Assembly: GCF_000225825.1 (NCBI RefSeq)
Contig: NZ_AGBX01000001.1
Span: 1,116,001 to 1,180,000 of the forward strand
DNA: 64,000 bases
Source of the DNA: Brachybacterium squillarum M-6-3
Lineage (GTDB): Bacteria > Actinomycetota > Actinomycetes > Actinomycetales > Dermabacteraceae
Reading direction: 5' to 3'
Shown here: in pieces, positions 21,201-26,795 of the stretch
Layout of the letters: the number at the start of each line of letters is the position of its first letter
Numbering within the stretch: the first letter of the stretch is position 1
Program-made: the position numbers and the translations under genes
The notes under the pieces: model-generated
What the model saw: the letters and a program-made list of their open reading frames with translations, nothing else
Databases searched by the model: none
What the model was told of the DNA's origin: nothing

Positions 21201-22330
21201 GTCGGCGGGGTCCGGTGCAGGACACCCTGCCCCCGGGAGCCGTCTTCCGATGGCACGACCGGGGCGTCGTCGAGGCCTCCCTCCAGCACACCCTCCCGCA
21301 CGCGGAGGAACAGGGGGTGCGTCGTGCCCTGTCCTCGGTGCTCGCTCGGCACGACGCCCTGCGCATGCGTCGGGAGGACGGGCGCCTCGAGGTGCTCGTC
21401 CCGGAGGCGATGGCGGGCATCGAGGACCAGCTGCCGCTGATCGACCTCGGCGAGGAGGACCCGGACGCCGTGGTCCGCGAGCTGCTGGCCGAGGAGACGG
21501 AGCTCGCGACCGCCGAGGGTCTGCTGTGGCGGCTCGTGCTGCTGCGGATCCCCGGGACGGGGATCCGGCTGCTGTGGCGACTGCACCACGGCATCTTCGA
21601 CGCCGCCAGCGCCGCGATCCTGCAGGAGGAGATCGAGGCCGCCCTCGAGGACCGGCCGCTCCCGCCGGAGCCCGCCGGGATCGCACGCCACCCCGGTCAG
21701 CAGTCCGGGGACTGGCCCTCGGGGGAAGATCTGGACGGCGACCTGTGGGGCCGGCGGACCGCGGAGCAGCTCGATGCGCTGCGGCCCGCCCACGGGACCC
21801 TCGAGAGCCGCTTCCGGGTGCCCCTGGGCGAGGAGGACCCCTGGATGCTCGCGCTGCAGCAGGTGGTCCAGCATCTCCAGGGGCTGACGGGGGGCGAGGC
21901 CGCGCTCGCCGTCGTGAGCGACTGCCGGTCCTGGCGCGGGGAGCCGCGGATCCAGGCGATCGGCGAGTTCCTCGACCTGGTGCCCGTCCTCGTGCCCGAG
22001 GGCCTCGAGGGGGAGGAGACGGTCGCCGCGGTGGCGGACCGGCTCGACGGGTGCCGACGCCGCGGCGAGCACCATCTCGCCGGGCTCGAGGACCCGGATG
22101 CCGTGGAGGGGGACCCCGTCCGGGACGCCTTCCGCGCCCCGGAGCGTCCCGCCCTGGTGCTGCTCAACTACCAGGGCGTGCAGACGGAGGCCGAGCCCCC
22201 GCGGAGGGAACACCCCACTGTGGGGATCGCGGACGTCCACGTGAACGCCTGGAGCGACGGGCAGGACCTGCACCTGCACTGGATCTGCGCCGCTCGACCC
22301 GACGGCCCGGACGCGGAGGAGGCACCGTGA
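6263..22330 (+). CDS. Giant hybrid NRPS-PKS (three NRPS modules, two PKS modules)
   Basis: Megasynthase of about 5,355 residues. Domains by nucleotide: C1 6275-7530 (HHLVVDG); A1 7575-9125 (FTSGTSGAPKG, YRTGD); T1 about 9180-9370 (serine codon 9263); KS1 9430-10700 (Cys codon 9941, EAHGTGT); AT1 10955-11860 (GHSIGE, malonyl-type HAFH at 11534); T2 12085-12290; C2 12345-13620 (HHIVADG); A2 13625-15160; T3 15230-15450; KS2 15595-16840 (TACSTSL, ETHGTGT); AT scar 16850-17630; T4 17775-17985; C3 18070-19310 (HHLIGDQ); A3 19330-20800; T5 20890-21090; terminal C/E-like domain 21170-22325 (HHGIFDA). No KR, DH, ER, MT or TE domain is present. The start is uncertain: GTG at 6263 (AGGTG eight bases ahead) puts the LPLT motif of C1 at residue 6; GTG 6254 or 6260 are possible. 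TTA codons occur at 6275 and 19943. The stop overlaps the next GTG. Confidence 0.97.
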   Translation: MASVLPLTISQSGMYFECLTRGGPDYHVVLSARTESLDPGRLRAALARIVREQPALRSSVHEAEGGPEFHVHEDVEIPIRSFRGLDPSEREAAFREAEDASFLMDRPPLMRVLHLMGEAQGDLLVLVCHHLVVDGTSIALLLARLLELAADPDGDPAEEGSDGPTADGADEDAGWAAYQHLRAPSTVSPAAARDAWREELPGMVPPELSHVLRPPRPGAPAAQLRRAVPDALREQLGETARRIEASEFALQCTAVGIVLGRMADQQDLTVSTVLSDRPEKEMSASIGCFVALAPVRFRLDPSREIIPLIREIGGGIFRDVLRAESPFAAAMLGDPVLQGISGITIIQDHDEQVPPGLVGLDTTRAAPFPGTLSIVFRTLGASCEIVVQHHEGSADPASLEIFLDRLLSVLEQLAGQEATTLAEIDTAGTGPVIGSAGDRVPWEPRHLGTWFLERTLRAGQEVVWEDRDHAVSGAWAHDAAVAVQQAVLAAPEQERTPVAIHLPRGLPYAAAVFGVLLSDAPYVPLAVTDPPARTLELLRECGAGILITDRGRVPDLPAGITRVDWQDLPVGLEEDPRREDPRLEAGVGGGSPEDVAYIEFTSGTSGAPKGVVITHRSVCNLALDLERRFPLAEQDVYLLRTAISFDIIGTELFGWLAGRGRLAVLAEGEQADPLAVLDAVHRHRVTHLNTSPSLLAGLVRAAGTDERRAQLRGLRYLFSGGEALPSSLGAETRRLLPDVGLWNMYGPTEATMWCSTGPVDAAETAKIAPVGTPLNDYRLLVLDAGDRACGVEEAGQICVAGPGLAVGYLDRPDLTAERFTDGPRESGPGTEDVARIYRTGDRGHLRPDGQFQFHRRMDQQVQVGGIRVELEEVEAALRAVPGVQDAAAALDARGTAGILGVLVTEPGIDPHAVRAAVAEQLPPAAVPSRLVSVPEVPLSAAGKTDRTQVLALVSAAPGPAAREERPGGRDRSARVRQCWERVLGLPVPSDTATFFDLGGTSLGLMDLQAVIASAYGREVRVTELMARPTVAEQADWLEEGDAPRPSPAPDGTAVQAEDIAIIGLAVEVPGARDRRKLWELLREGHSTLHRYSEEDLRRLGVPEALRRSPRYVPVAGILEDSDGLDGAPFGLSPAEVAATSPQLRLLYRLLWHGCEDAALDPTRLPSRTGVFVGGSDDFDWYREALDPDRPFGARYERFTLATNHFLATRLAFRFDLRGPALSALAGCSTSLLTVHLAAQSLQAGECDLALAGGVTVEPSQRLGYLHEDGMMLSADGRCRPFDDAASGTVFSDGGGLVVLKRLGDALRDGDRISSIIRGSAVGNDGRAKQSFTAPSEDGQVETIAAAYRRSGIDPADVTLLEAHGTGTRLGDPIEVAALQRVFAAAPEGAISLSSVKGAVGHTDTAAGVVSLCAASLALEHRFQPGTCHLENPNRLLDLAGSPLVLHADGREWPGERPRLAGVNSFGVGGTNVHMILEEAPPRPAPSGSVPVLLRFAAASRLAVERTAEAVTTALAREPELSPLDAAATLAARSPELDVRGAVAWMGDGSEPRLLPVRRTPEVTGPTALLFSGQGNQHPGMGSWLAGGRSLPARRFAEELAEVLGHLEVAERADLERTMSGAGGPLDRTDHAQLALFSTQYAAARAVMSLGVEPDVLLGHSIGELTAAALAGVWTLPDALHLVRRRGRLMQEQPPGVMIAVPSAAGAVREAVAETPGAWVALENAPERTVIGLDAEVADDVERALGAAGLMGIRLRTSHAFHTPMMTSAAEAFAEEVARVPREEPRIPIIANRRGRIARPGELTDPQAWAEQIARPVLFSECLGALGRLHPAQVIESGPGTSLLSFVRTVDALEGTGVQTSLLPGASAGSGIEESMMCALGELWTAGLEVRTEEPGEGRRTSLPGYVFDPAPAEPAAAAALPAAAVEPTDDAGPTVVAAAALPAEAAVLAAVTAVLGHEQVDPETTFLALGGDSLKATALVAHLESEHGLRAEVAQVLSAPSLRELAVRCDLDAAPRPGLPPAPRGEDHPLSSAQLRMYLAARLDPDSPLYNMLSATRLAGTPDVGRLRAAMRRLVARHEPLRTRFDRRGGEVRQVVVPAAECPDPELDLVRGDVSTSEEVAARAREFLRPFDLGRAPLLRGRIVDGGPAGAVLLIDVHHIVADGTAVEVLARDLGSLWDGDLRPLDVQFVDHVEQEQRHRDAEREQRELAEVVATLEGYRRREALPLTRTRDGRPRTAERVTLSVDPELLPGIRSLAVEHEATVPMVMLAAWSAALARVGDLEDLVIGTTATGRDRPGTGEMVGMFVNLLPIRLRPRSGRSFRGLLEETREGMIAALAHQQVPFDAVVGALAPPRADGANPLTEVSFDFHNIEEHDLQLGDLRGEQVELPPFAVGMDLVITGTQREGTLGFDLDIAADLVDRETVAGLAAAFHGLLRGVLADPDVPLGECPLLGPEDLAMIRAQASGPWTEPISETVHRAALEDLEATALIEPDGTSVTRGRLDRVVASLAARLRASGLRRGDPVVLWGERDGALIAGMLAALRAGGCYLPLDPSAPAARRDLVLADLGPRWAIAPAEAPLQTVEHRFGTEGIRRALRGEEPLPVPSPGPDETPQEEDPAYLIYTSGSTGTPKGVRVAHRGVSNLLADHHRRELFRSGDVIVSLAEPTFDIFLSESLIPLAEGAAVHLCPSDESRDAAAIAARIQRHGATHLQVPVSKLTALCGSRPFRERLSALRTVIVGGEHVPPALVETVRGTAGARLLNMYGPTECTVTSSIKELEVGREITIGTPVDGAATVIVDEEGRLLPPGLPGEIVVLGRPVSLGYTHAPDTVRAAFDPLPELPGMAAYRTGDLGRIGAGDGELRIGGRRDHQVKHQGNRIELGEIEKTAAAIPGIELAVALLEEDRLVLVVSPPGPAADPGTLRQALAERLPAPMLPQQVLALEEIPLGATGKADRTAIAARLRDAGGPGQTRPEPGAEAGAGSAPAARTVGELETLIRGLWEAELGARPEPRDGFFDLGGTSLGLMNIGNRLADALGEDVPLAALFDHPTPRTLAASLAAPDPSPAAVRPVRTGLGGEEPLLGTADLEAIEGLEVPGSSEPVDAEGADGRVAVIGIALRVPGAATAAAHWDAREQGTVGVRRFSEEELIEAGVPAQDRKDPRYVPVRGWIAADTFDHAHFGYSVQQAEALDPQVRLLHELAWDAFEDAAVVPGARTGRTGVFVGTGTNLAWTLGSLAATADPVGVFASLTATEKDFVATRIAHRMDLTGPAMTVQTACSTSLVAVHEAVRALRAGECETALAGGAALNFPRREGYPWREGMIFSRRGACRPFSRDADGTVPGQGGALVLLKPLDAALAAGDHVYAVIAGSAVNNDGGEKVGYTAPGARGQRRVMRDALADAGVDPAEVGYVETHGTGTPLGDPLEFGALAEVYGGATGPALGAVKASLGHLDAAAGVVGLIGAIGALHRETVWPLAALGDPHPALPADTGLRLPTALERRPGGLSHAAVSSFGIGGTNAHVVLARAPRSPRSVPRAGHPRALLVSGSEARACRARQEQATALLTDPGIEPADLAVTLAVGRAPLASRAVTVITPGQDPLWWTAEDPAPVVPAADRSGLSWPGAEPDAGPLAVRLDTLLDELLGACDAGARERIRAALGAGTPADRPEGRLAQVILRAALLRLLPSGALDAGARTTTLLGPARDLAAGTRTLRQVVDALRETPPASSEAAPEPRAEGPVRPVAPALDERSLLEVLAGQWVRGVPLEDPTLLSGDGRRIPLPGYPFAPVSLRADIHPRELQRLVDGEATAPAPPPGSADDRRPASAPTEPAAPGAAEDDAAITRLREAWTTVLGGDAPGAEDDFLRAGGDSLTAVRMCTLLEDGVGLDAADVLGSPRFTDLAALLGARRQEPAATEEGRRTEESPGTASDASPEDGAVMWPASPAQRRMYASSMLLDDPRAFDLRLEHLVHGPLDPERLAGAVEALMRRHDQLRADFQLDAHGTLTQRIHSEPGPGLVIRPFDPEVVDRFAPGPAFDLGRAPLFRASWIPGGPGTGLLRLEIHHLIGDQASLEVLGEELVALYAGQDPGPAPLPYTRYARALEEPDGVRRRAEAARRVAERVRGVPPLELRADGDPAQVGLCTRQLGTGVEEIAARAAQEGTTPFAVLLAAATAVLAEGHREDVLVGTAVSGRTVPGTDRTVGMFVSLAPLRLTAADGASGREALAAAAALGRDLMRDAEAPIEDVAAELGLRADSATSPLFDVVVNVVEVGGDARLGEAELEPLAPARDSARHGATLTFALTGKEVEVEIEHRGDVLSGAGARRMLARLDAALASIVRHPEEPLAPADPEPVAENGGGSGVPGTLVDHVLTAVGRHASRVALEAGPRRWTYRELLDEAAGLAGALAAADIGPGTPVAVLLTRGPEQIIARLALLLRGALEIPLDRAAPAGRIGTLIRESGARAVLLDEGAPADDVPGGLTAVSVAARGPEVATARVEATAPILMIFTSGTTGTPKGTLLSGANMLTACVDTGYLRYRQGHRVLQLTASTFDASYQDLYGGLCAGATLVMGGTEVSRDPRELARFLREERIDAGLLITPVFHALMEEDPAAVAAMSVLHVGGEALGTSAARAAVDRMGPGRLVNLYGPTETAVAATYHRLDSCPGAGRVPIGRAARHRLLRVVDLEGRDLPPGEPGELWIGGHGVALGYHGREDLTAERFPVRDGERYYRSGDRVVLEDDGNLVFVDRFDRQIKHAGHRIELAEIEYAMETCTGVESAVVVVTSAEGASTLTGFCTGADVDPETVRRELASLLPVTLVPQHLLPVDRFPLTPHGKVDHRALADRIEKDAGTGGAERHRDSGRGTTAAPPGADAPLTDAEGVLSVMREVLLLPELGPEEDIFAAGAQSIQAIALSRELRRRGLDVPVAEIFRRPCAAQLAPAAEPASAATSPAPSEALCPAPTSGTRTPQQAAEEAKGLAARRRGPVQDTLPPGAVFRWHDRGVVEASLQHTLPHAEEQGVRRALSSVLARHDALRMRREDGRLEVLVPEAMAGIEDQLPLIDLGEEDPDAVVRELLAEETELATAEGLLWRLVLLRIPGTGIRLLWRLHHGIFDAASAAILQEEIEAALEDRPLPPEPAGIARHPGQQSGDWPSGEDLDGDLWGRRTAEQLDALRPAHGTLESRFRVPLGEEDPWMLALQQVVQHLQGLTGGEAALAVVSDCRSWRGEPRIQAIGEFLDLVPVLVPEGLEGEETVAAVADRLDGCRRRGEHHLAGLEDPDAVEGDPVRDAFRAPERPALVLLNYQGVQTEAEPPRREHPTVGIADVHVNAWSDGQDLHLHWICAARPDGPDAEEAP
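16850..17630 (+). other. Acyltransferase scar in PKS module 2
   Basis: Between KS2 and T4 lie about 260 residues instead of the roughly 450 of a linker plus full AT. The KS-AT linker start (ALLVSGSEARACRARQEQA) and the post-AT motif (RRIPLPGYPFAP near 17590-17620) remain. There is no GHSxG nucleophile motif and no HAFH/YASH-type segment. A stretch around 17275-17425 (GRLAQVILRAALLRLLP ... TRTLRQVVDAL) faintly recalls AT helices. It reads as an excised or decayed AT, comparable to the docking remnants in AT-less modules. Confidence 0.7.
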
Positions 22331-24201
22331 CCGAGACACCCGTCGTCATCACCTCCCTGGCCCTGCGACTGCCCGGGGCCCGCAGCGCGGACGAGCTGTG
22401 GGAGCTGCTGCGGGAGGGGCGCTGCCAGATCGCCCCCGTTAGCCCGGAGCGGCGCGCCCTGACCGGCTGGTCCGACTGGGAGGACCCCATCGGCGAGGTG
22501 TCGGGGATCGACCGCTTCGACCACGAGTTCTTCGACATCCCTGCCGAGGAGGCGGCCCTCCTGGACCCCCAGCAGAGACTGCTGCTGGAGGTCGCCCACG
22601 AGGCCGTGACCGCCGCCGGGCTGGTCGAGGCCGGCGGCACGGAGCCCCGCCGCAGCGCGGTCGTGATGGCCCTGGCCACCAACTCCTACTTCGGCCTGCT
22701 CTGCGAGCGCCTCGGCCGCAGGGGGGAGGAGGTGCTGCAGCCGCGCACCATCGTGGACATCATGAACAGCGGGGTCGCCTCCCGCATCTCCCACGAGTAC
22801 AACCTCACCGGCCCCGTCTACGCCATGGACACCGCCTGCTCCTCCTTCCTCGCCGCCCTGGTGCAGGGGATGACGGCGATCCGGCACGAGGGTTGCGAGA
22901 GCGCCGTGATCGGCGGGGCGAACCTGCTCAGCGCGCCGTACACCACGATGTTCTGCCGCTCGGCGGGCATCACCACGCCGGGCGGCCGTGCCCGCGTCTT
23001 CGACGCCGAGGCGGACGGCACGGTGATCGGCGAGGGTGTGGTCGTCGCCGTGCTGGAGCGGGAGGACCTCGCCCGGGAGCGGGGACGCACGATCCTGGCC
23101 CGCGTGGCGGGCGCCGCCATCACCAACGACGGGTCCTCCCTCTCCATCATGGCGCCCAACCCGCGGGGCCAGGCCGAGGTGATCCGGCGCTGCTACACCG
23201 ACGGAGCCGGAGGGGTCGATCCCCGACGGGTGGGATGCATCGAGGCCCACGGCACCGGAACCCGCATCGGCGATCCCGTCGAGGTCCGTGCTCTCTCCGG
23301 CGTCTTCCACCGCGAGGAGCTGCTCGGCCGGAGTGTGGCGCTCGGTTCCGTGAAGAGCAACATCGGCCATCTGCTCGCCGCCGCAGGCGGGGCCGGGCTG
23401 GCCAAGCTGGTGCTCTCCCTGCGCCACCGTGCGGTCCCCGCGACCCTGCACGTGAGCACCGTCAATCCTCTGCTCCAGCTCCAGCGCACCCCCTTCGAGG
23501 TCGCCACCGAGGAGCGGGACTGGCCGGCGCCACCGCAGGGAGCCCGGCTGGGCGCCGTCACCTCCCTCGGCCTCGGCGGAACGAACGCGCACGTCGTCCT
23601 AGAAGAGGTCGAGGAGGGGCCGCGGACGGTCTCGGAGCGGTCCGCGGGAGGGGAGACCTCCCTGTGCCTGAGCGCCCGGGACCCCGCCGCCCTGGAGCGG
23701 ATGATCGAGGCGCTGCCCCCGCTGCTCGCCGACCCCCGCTGGGCGCTGTCCGACATCGCCCACACCCTGAACCGTTTCCGGTCCGCGGAGCGATGGAGGG
23801 CCCGGGTCCGCATCGATCGGTCCCGCCGCGAGATGACCACGGTCGAACGCGCGGAGATCGGACGCCGGGTCCGCCGGGTGCTGCTTGACCCCGACCACGC
23901 CGCCGCTCCGGAGGCGGAGACGCTGCGCGCGCTTCTCGGCCCCGCCCTCCGACCCCGGACGGCCGATCCGCGTCCGGGAGAGCTCTCCGTCTCCCTGTCC
24001 GCCGCTCCGGCGGGGGAGCGGGGGCTGAGCATCGCCCCCGGGACGGATCCCGTCGGGATCGCGGCCGCCCTGTTCCTCCAGGGCTGCTCCGTGCGCTGGC
24101 ACGTCGTCCACCCCGACGGCAGCGGCGTCGTCCTGCCCATCGTCCCCTATCCCTTTGCAGGCCCCTCGCACTGGATCCCCGTGGAAAGAAGGAACCCATG
24201 A
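22327..24201 (+). CDS. Stand-alone AT-less polyketide ketosynthase
   Basis: Modular-type beta-ketoacyl synthase, 624 residues, as a separate protein. The catalytic triad is intact: C171 in DTACSSFL, H308 in EAHGTGT and H348 in VKSNIGH. After the KS (ending near 23610) come a normal KS-AT linker (DIAHTLNRFRSAERWRARV) and then the post-AT motif (LPIVPYPFAGPSHWIP), with no AT between them. The domain order therefore equals a type I module from which AT and ACP were removed, and the ACP is the next gene. GTG at 22327 overlaps the synthase stop as GTGA. The extender unit must come from AT1 of the megasynthase, from a FabD elsewhere, or it uses preformed malonyl-ACP. It most likely elongates a starter acyl chain for the adjacent ACP and aminotransferase. 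Confidence 0.93.
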   Translation: MTETPVVITSLALRLPGARSADELWELLREGRCQIAPVSPERRALTGWSDWEDPIGEVSGIDRFDHEFFDIPAEEAALLDPQQRLLLEVAHEAVTAAGLVEAGGTEPRRSAVVMALATNSYFGLLCERLGRRGEEVLQPRTIVDIMNSGVASRISHEYNLTGPVYAMDTACSSFLAALVQGMTAIRHEGCESAVIGGANLLSAPYTTMFCRSAGITTPGGRARVFDAEADGTVIGEGVVVAVLEREDLARERGRTILARVAGAAITNDGSSLSIMAPNPRGQAEVIRRCYTDGAGGVDPRRVGCIEAHGTGTRIGDPVEVRALSGVFHREELLGRSVALGSVKSNIGHLLAAAGGAGLAKLVLSLRHRAVPATLHVSTVNPLLQLQRTPFEVATEERDWPAPPQGARLGAVTSLGLGGTNAHVVLEEVEEGPRTVSERSAGGETSLCLSARDPAALERMIEALPPLLADPRWALSDIAHTLNRFRSAERWRARVRIDRSRREMTTVERAEIGRRVRRVLLDPDHAAAPEAETLRALLGPALRPRTADPRPGELSVSLSAAPAGERGLSIAPGTDPVGIAAALFLQGCSVRWHVVHPDGSGVVLPIVPYPFAGPSHWIPVERRNP

Positions 24202-24437
24202 ACGACGACCAGATCCTCGATCTCCTCATCCGGCAGGTCGCCGCCGAGCTGGGGACGGATCCCGACCAGGTGGAGCCGGACGCCAGCTTCATGCGACTCG
24301 GGGTGTCATCCGTGCAGGCGCTGAAGATCGTGAACCGCCTGCGGCAGGAGCTGGGGCGCGACATCAACCCCGTGGCCCTGTTCGAGTTCACCACCATCGA
24401 GCAGATGAGCGAGTACCTGGCCGATGAGAGCTCCTGA
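24198..24437 (+). CDS. Acyl carrier protein (first)
   Basis: Free-standing carrier protein of 79 residues with a four-helix ACP pattern. The phosphopantetheine site is LGVSSVQA, with S38 in the attachment position and serine replacing the usual preceding aspartate. The ATG at 24198 overlaps the KS stop, and the next gene starts inside its last codons. The position between an AT-less KS and an aminotransferase suggests that it holds a beta-ketoacyl chain while it is aminated. It needs activation by the PPTase encoded at the end of the operon. Confidence 0.93.
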   Translation: MNDDQILDLLIRQVAAELGTDPDQVEPDASFMRLGVSSVQALKIVNRLRQELGRDINPVALFEFTTIEQMSEYLADESS

Positions 24438-25806
24438 GCCGACAGCGGCCCCCGAGGCCGACATGGATGCACCGCGCATCGAGGCCAACCGCGCCTACCA
24501 CGAGCGTCTCAAGCAGGTGCTCGCCGGAGGCGTGCACTACAACTTCAACATGCCCTGGGAGGAGATCCCGCTGCACGTGGCCTCGGCCCGGGGGAGCCGG
24601 ATGATCGACCTCGACGGCAGGGAGTACCTGGACCTGTATGCGCGGTTCGGGGCCAACATCCTAGGCCACCGGCACCCCGCCTACCTCGCGGCCCTGCACG
24701 CGGCGCTCGAGGACGTCCCCGGCGTCAGCCACGGCACCGAGGATCTGGCCCCGGCCCTCGCCCTCCAGCGCCACCTCCCCTCCGCCGAGCTGGTCCGCTT
24801 CGGGCTCTCGGGCAGCGAGATCGTGCAGATGGCCCTGCGTCTGGCCAGGGCGCACACCGGACGGGACGACTTCCTGCGTTTCGTCAACCACTACCACGGC
24901 AACGCGGATCCGCTGCTGGGCGGACGGGTCGAGGACACTCGGCATCCGGTCCCCGTCGAGTACCGCGGCGACTACCGGGGGACCCGCGGACGCGCCCCGG
25001 GGAGCTTCAAGAACTCGTGGATGATCCCCTGGAACGACCTCGAGGAGCTGGAGACCTTCTTCGTCCGTCACGGGGAGTCCCTGGCCGCGGTGCTCACGGA
25101 GCCCGTCTGCGTCAACGGGGGGTCGATCGAGCCCGTCCCGGGATTCCTGGAACGGCTCCGCGAGCTGTGCACCGAGCACGGCGTGGTCCTGATCTTCGAC
25201 GAGATGATCACCGGCCTGCGCATGGGCCTCGGCGGCGGACAGGCGCACTACGGCGTCACCCCCGACCTCACGACCCTCGGCAAGGCGATCGCCGGCGGAG
25301 CCCTACCGGTCTCGGCCCTCGTGGGCAGGGCGGAGATCATGGCGCACCTGGAGTCCAAGAAGGTGATCCACGCGGGGACCTTCAACGGCTATCCGCTGGG
25401 GGGCGCCGCCGTGGCCGAGACCGTCGGGATCCTGGAGAGGGAGGAGGGTGCCGCGCTCACGACGATGCTCTGCCAGGGAGACGAGATCGGGCGGGTGCTC
25501 ACGGAGTGCGCCGCCGAGGCGGGTCTGCCCTTCATCGTCCAGGGCCCGCCGGGGTGCGCCTCCTTCCACATCCGCTCCGCCCCGTTGACGGATCCGCGCC
25601 AGTACGACTTCGCCCTGATGGGGAAGGACATCGTCGCGGCCACGGCGCTGCAGCGTCACGGGGTGCTGATCTCCAGCATCACCCGGCTGTATCCGAACGT
25701 GCAGTGGGGCGAGGAGGACTCCGCGCTGCTCGCGGAGCGAGCCAGACCGGCCCTCGTCGAGGCGCGCGAGCTGATCGACCAGTTCTCCGGGACGGGGGCC
25801 GCCTGA
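24424..25806 (+). CDS. Class III aminotransferase (AMT/GSA type)
   Basis: PLP enzyme of 460 residues in the glutamate-1-semialdehyde aminotransferase branch of class III. Seen: the N-terminal GGVHYNFNMPW segment, the IFDEMITGLRMG motif binding the cofactor pyridine ring, and TTLGKAIAGG with K287 as PLP lysine. The same enzyme type occurs as an embedded AMT domain in mycosubtilin/iturin synthases, where it turns a beta-ketoacyl-ACP into a beta-aminoacyl-ACP. Here it directly follows KS and ACP, in the same KS-ACP-AMT order but as separate proteins. The gene overlaps the ACP by 14 bases; an alternative start is ATG 24463. A role on a carrier-bound ketone is inference. An ordinary heme-pathway GSA aminomutase is unlikely in this operon. 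Confidence 0.9.
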   Translation: MRAPEPTAAPEADMDAPRIEANRAYHERLKQVLAGGVHYNFNMPWEEIPLHVASARGSRMIDLDGREYLDLYARFGANILGHRHPAYLAALHAALEDVPGVSHGTEDLAPALALQRHLPSAELVRFGLSGSEIVQMALRLARAHTGRDDFLRFVNHYHGNADPLLGGRVEDTRHPVPVEYRGDYRGTRGRAPGSFKNSWMIPWNDLEELETFFVRHGESLAAVLTEPVCVNGGSIEPVPGFLERLRELCTEHGVVLIFDEMITGLRMGLGGGQAHYGVTPDLTTLGKAIAGGALPVSALVGRAEIMAHLESKKVIHAGTFNGYPLGGAAVAETVGILEREEGAALTTMLCQGDEIGRVLTECAAEAGLPFIVQGPPGCASFHIRSAPLTDPRQYDFALMGKDIVAATALQRHGVLISSITRLYPNVQWGEEDSALLAERARPALVEARELIDQFSGTGAA

Positions 25807-26795
25807 TGCCTTCGCTGCTCACGCGCCTCCGGGCGCCCCGACCCCTGCTCCTCCTCTTCCTGCTGCTCGGCGTCGCCCCGGTCTGGGCCCTGGCCGTGAC
25901 CTATCTCGTCGCCTACGACCTCGCGTACAAGACGCTTGGGGAGCTCACACTGCGCAACCCGCTGGTGATCATCGCCCTGAACGCGACGGCCATCGCGGGG
26001 GTGGTCGTGCTGCTGGTCTATGACGGACCGCGAGCGCTGCGCAACCTCCTGGCCAGTCTGATCCCCCGCCCCCGGGACCTGGTCTGGGTGCCGATCCTGA
26101 TCGCCGCGATGATCCTCTACCTGGTGGGCGTCCGGGCGATCTGCTCCCTGCTGGGGATCCCTGTCCCCGCTGAACCGGCGCCGGGTCTCGAGAAGGTCTC
26201 CATCTGGTGGGGTCTGTTCCTCGGGGAGACCGGGATGCTCGCCATCGCGCTCGGCGTGTTCGGAGTGCTCCTGCCGCTGCTGCAGCGCATCACCGGGGAT
26301 CGGCTGAGGGCCGGTCTCGGCACCGGTCTCGTCCTGGGACTGATCGTGGCCCCCGGGAACATCTTCGCCAGCTTCGACCAGGCCACCGCGTGGCCGCTGT
26401 ACACGGTGCAGTTCTGCGTGCTCGGAGTCTTCAGCAGCTATCTGCTCAGCGCCGTGAAGGGCAATATCCTGTTCTTCCTGCTGGCGTTCTGGGTCTCGGC
26501 CTCCGGCACCGCCATGGGGATGTACTACTTCATGCCTCTGACCCAGCTGGTGCAGATCGCCGTGTTCGTGGTGTTCACCCTCGTCCTGCGCGCCTGGCTG
26601 GGCAGGCGTACCGGGCCGGGCATGCCTCCGCCCCACACCTTCCCCGAGTACCTCGAGTCCCGGTACACCCGGGAGCAGGGGGCGCCGATCCCCGGACGGG
26701 GGGACCGCAGCCGCACGCTGTCGGGCTTCGCGCGGGGACCCGCCCCCAGGGACGCGGTCGGCACCGTGACGCCGGATCCGGGGACGACGCCATGA
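25806..26795 (+). CDS. Polytopic membrane protein, possibly degenerate CPBP-like
   Basis: 329 residues with about seven or eight hydrophobic segments, from LLLLFLLLGVAPVWALAVTY to the segment around MPLTQLVQIAVFVVFTLVL, followed by a proline-rich cytosolic tail of about 60 residues. The block VFGVLLPLLQRITGDRLRAGLGTGLVLGLIVAP lines up loosely with the EExxxR...HxxxP core of CPBP (Abi) intramembrane proteases, but the paired glutamates and the histidine are absent. If related, it is probably not a protease. It starts one base inside the aminotransferase stop and overlaps the thioesterase start, so it belongs to the operon. Immunity, export help or membrane docking of the synthase are possible. 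Confidence 0.75.
   Translation: MPSLLTRLRAPRPLLLLFLLLGVAPVWALAVTYLVAYDLAYKTLGELTLRNPLVIIALNATAIAGVVVLLVYDGPRALRNLLASLIPRPRDLVWVPILIAAMILYLVGVRAICSLLGIPVPAEPAPGLEKVSIWWGLFLGETGMLAIALGVFGVLLPLLQRITGDRLRAGLGTGLVLGLIVAPGNIFASFDQATAWPLYTVQFCVLGVFSSYLLSAVKGNILFFLLAFWVSASGTAMGMYYFMPLTQLVQIAVFVVFTLVLRAWLGRRTGPGMPPPHTFPEYLESRYTREQGAPIPGRGDRSRTLSGFARGPAPRDAVGTVTPDPGTTP

Noticed and set aside
24424-25806. Housekeeping hemL
   Set aside because: It overlaps the ACP and membrane-protein genes inside the biosynthetic operon, with no heme gene near.
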